Source: Streptomyces capillispiralis
Lineage (GTDB): Bacteria > Actinomycetota > Actinomycetes > Streptomycetales > Streptomycetaceae
Direction: 5' to 3'
DNA length: 64,000 bases
Assembly: GCF_007829875.1 (NCBI RefSeq)
Contig: NZ_VIWV01000001.1
Coordinates: 5,798,501 to 5,862,500 of the forward strand
The translations under genes and the position numbers were made by a program. Shown here in pieces: positions 62,260 through 64,000 of the stretch (position 1 is its first letter; every line of letters begins with the position of its first letter). Below the pieces are notes generated by a model. The model ran no database searches. It saw only the letters and a list, made by a program, of their open reading frames with translations, and was not told where the DNA came from.

Positions 62260-63237
62260 CTACCGCGGCCGGTACAGCTCCGCCAGCCGCGCCGCCTGCG
62301 CCGCGAACCGCTCCCGCAGGCTCCGCGGCGCCAGCACCTCCACCTCCGCCCCCAGCGCCGTCAGCTGCGTGTGCGCGACCTCCTCGGACTCCACCGGCAG
62401 GGTCACCGTCACCCACCCGTCCCCGTCCGGCCCGCCCGCCCCGTCCAGCGCCTCCCGCGCCGACAGCGGATCCACGGCGTGCGGCAGCCGGCGCGCGCCC
62501 TCCGCCGTCAGCCGCACCACGACCTCCGCCCGCAGGAGGGACCGCGCGAACTGCTCCGCCCGCTCCTCCCAGAACGCCGGCAGCTCGAAGTCCGCCGCCC
62601 GCTCGAAGCGCTCCCCGCCGGCCTCCACGGCCGTGAACCGGTCGATCCGGTACACCCGGAAGGCCCCGCCGTCCGCCACCCGCGCGCACAGGTACCAGAC
62701 GCCCGCCTTCAGCACGAGCCCGTACGGCTCCAACTCCCGCTCCACCAGGGCGTCGTCGCGCCGGTAGCGGGCGGTGATCCGCCGGTCGTCCCACACCGCG
62801 TCCGCGACCTCGGGCAGCAGCGCGGGCGTCTCCGGCGCGCGGAACCAGTTCGGGGCGTCCAGGTGGAAGCGCTGCGCCGCCGTGCGGGAGGCGTCCCGCA
62901 GGGACGGCAGCAGCGCCGCCGACACCTTCAGCCGGGCCGCCGAGGCCGCGTCCTCCAGTCCCATCTCGCGCAGCGCGCCCGGCACCCCCGACAGGAACAG
63001 CGCCTCCGCCTCGCCGCGCGCCAGCCCCGTCAGCCGCGTGCGGTACCCGCCGACCAGCCGGTAGCCGCCGATCCGCCCCCGCTCCGCGTACACCGGCACC
63101 CCGGCCTCCGACAGGGCCTGCGCGTCCCGGGTGACCGTCCGCTCCGACACCTCCAGCTCCCGCGCCAGCTCGGCGGCGGTCATGGAGGGCCGGGACTGCA
63201 GCAGCAGCACCATCTTGATCAACCGGGCGGCACGCAT
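62260..63237 (-). CDS. WYL-domain (YafY-type) transcriptional regulator
   Basis: A 325-residue regulator. N-terminal winged HTH (about 1-60: MTAAELARELEVSERTVTRDAQALSEAG) and central WYL domain containing LEPYGLVLKAGVWYLCARV and GAFRVYRIDRFTAVEAGGERF, followed by the C-terminal WCX extension (TAEGARRLPHAVDPLSAREA). WYL regulators sense nucleic-acid or nucleotide ligands and are often linked to stress or DNA damage. Next gene upstream on the same strand is DUF4240; no target is evident. Confidence 0.92.
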   Translation of the reverse strand: MRAARLIKMVLLLQSRPSMTAAELARELEVSERTVTRDAQALSEAGVPVYAERGRIGGYRLVGGYRTRLTGLARGEAEALFLSGVPGALREMGLEDAASAARLKVSAALLPSLRDASRTAAQRFHLDAPNWFRAPETPALLPEVADAVWDDRRITARYRRDDALVERELEPYGLVLKAGVWYLCARVADGGAFRVYRIDRFTAVEAGGERFERAADFELPAFWEERAEQFARSLLRAEVVVRLTAEGARRLPHAVDPLSAREALDGAGGPDGDGWVTVTLPVESEEVAHTQLTALGAEVEVLAPRSLRERFAAQAARLAELYRPR

Positions 63238-63249
63238 GGGCCCATCATG

Positions 63250-63284
63250 CAGGAGGCCCCCGCCGGGTGGGCGGGGGCCTCCTG
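63250..63284 (-). terminator. Terminator of aceE
   Basis: CAGGAGGCCCCCGCC (63250-63264) pairs with GGCGGGGGCCTCCTG (63270-63284); 15-bp perfect stem about 15 bp after the aceE stop. Confidence 0.8.
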
Positions 63285-63298
63285 TCGTGATCCGGGCC

Positions 63299-64000
63299 CT
63301 ACAGGCCGTACTTCTCGCGCGCTTCCTTCACGGACGCCGCCTGGACCTCGCCGCGCCGGGCGAGCTGCGCCAGGGCCGCGACGACGATGGACTCGGCGTC
63401 GACACCGAAGTGGCGGCGGGCCGCGTCACGGGTGTCCGACAGACCGAAGCCGTCGGCGCCCAGCGACGAGTAGTCCTGCTCGACCCACTGCGCGATCTGG
63501 TCCGGGACCTGGCGCATGTAGTCGGAGACCGCCAGCACCGGACCCTCGGCGCCCTGGAGCGCCTGCCGGACGAACGGCACCCGGTCCTCGCCGCGCAGCA
63601 GCGCCTCGTCCGCCTCCATGGCGTCCCGGCGCAGCTCCGTCCACGAGGTGGCGGACCACACGTCGGCGGCCACGCCCCACTCCTCGGACAGCATCCGCTG
63701 CGCCTTCAGCGCCCAGTGGATCGCCGTGCCGGAGCCCAGCAGCTGGATCCGCGGCGCGTTCGCCACCGGGGTCAGGCCCGCCGACTCCGCCGTGTTGAAG
63801 CGGTACAGGCCCTTGACGATGCCCTCGTCGACACCGGCCGCCGACGGCTTGGCGGGCTGCGGCAGCGGCTCGTTGTAGACCGTCAGGTAGTAGAAGACGT
63901 TCTGGTCCTCGTCCGGCTTCGCCTCGCCGAACATCCGGCGCAGACCCTCCTTGACGATGACGCCGATCTCGTACGCGAACGCCGGGTCGTACGTCAGGGC
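63299..64000 (-). CDS. aceE: Pyruvate dehydrogenase E1 (homodimeric), C-terminal part
   Basis: The frame is open to the right edge, so about 233 residues of the C-terminus are seen. They contain DPAFAYEIGVIVKEGLRRM, NVFYYLTVYNEPLPQPAKP, EGIVKGLYRF, ALKAQRMLSEEWGVAADVWSATSWTELRRD, and QIAQWVEQDYSSLGADGFGLSDTRDAARRHFGVDAESIVVAAL, the transketolase C-terminal domain of AceE-type E1. It is the decarboxylase of the pyruvate dehydrogenase complex, whose lipoyl groups depend on LipA/LipB encoded nearby. Confidence 0.95.
   Translation of the reverse strand, partial: ALTYDPAFAYEIGVIVKEGLRRMFGEAKPDEDQNVFYYLTVYNEPLPQPAKPSAAGVDEGIVKGLYRFNTAESAGLTPVANAPRIQLLGSGTAIHWALKAQRMLSEEWGVAADVWSATSWTELRRDAMEADEALLRGEDRVPFVRQALQGAEGPVLAVSDYMRQVPDQIAQWVEQDYSSLGADGFGLSDTRDAARRHFGVDAESIVVAALAQLARRGEVQAASVKEAREKYGL

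Overview
The window is a very GC-rich, densely coded actinobacterial chromosome segment. Codon use, the many LacI/TetR/Rrf2 regulators, secreted polysaccharidases and the gene order lipB-lipA-(66 aa protein)-DUF4191-RDD-glnA ... glnII ... glycogen/maltodextrin genes ... malR ... glnE ... glnA2 ... nadE point to Streptomyces. The order resembles the S. coelicolor core region that carries glnA, glnII and the mal operon, read in reverse. The species cannot be fixed from the sequence alone.

Layout. 1-6.1 kb: end of an MFS exporter, a TetR regulator, a membrane-anchored EEP phosphatase (VanJ-like), a second MFS exporter with a palindromic operator, and glutamine-dependent NAD synthetase. 6.2-9.9 kb: a coupled DUF3105/DUF305 pair, then convergent nsrR and hmp (NO sensing and NO detoxification) with matching operators. 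10-18 kb: a GlnA2-type glutamine synthetase homologue, a small 2TM protein, a secreted pectate lyase, a VOC protein and glnE. 18-33 kb: PAP2 membrane protein, then a maltodextrin regulon (malR, malEFG, alpha-glucosidase, secreted alpha-amylase, a giant two-catalytic-domain amylase-pullulanase) tied together by a repeated operator motif. 33-41.8 kb: tautomerase, TetR, a sigma-factor-like/transmembrane fusion, a decayed TPR gene, a lipoprotein, a DUF1996 secreted protein, a two-component system and an epimerase. 41.9-50.2 kb: glnII and glnA, each with a clear 38-bp GlnR box, framing an accessory stretch with a WD40/membrane-protein pair and a duplicated helical stress-protein-like family. 50.3-64 kb: RDD and DUF4191 proteins, lipA/lipB, a HTH-TPR regulator, an FAD oxidoreductase, an SDR39U1 epimerase, a GNAT enzyme, a MarP-like protease, an amidase with a coupled 59-residue membrane protein, DUF4240, a WYL regulator and the 3' end of aceE.

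How the genes work together. Two glutamine synthetases (GSI GlnA, GSII GlnII), the GSI-modifying adenylyltransferase GlnE, a GlnA2 homologue and a glutamine-consuming NAD synthetase make this a nitrogen-assimilation neighbourhood. Extracellular amylase/pullulanase release maltodextrins, MalEFG imports them, the cytoplasmic alpha-glucosidase cleaves them, and MalR probably represses the whole set. LipA/LipB supply lipoate for the 2-oxoacid dehydrogenase complexes, whose E1 subunit AceE lies at the right edge.

The least explained items are a ~200-bp dispersed repeat present twice between convergent genes, a tandem CACCGAA-type repeat array upstream of glnE, in-frame palindromic insertions in the pullulanase gene, the sigma-like/TM fusion, and the WD40/3TM operon.
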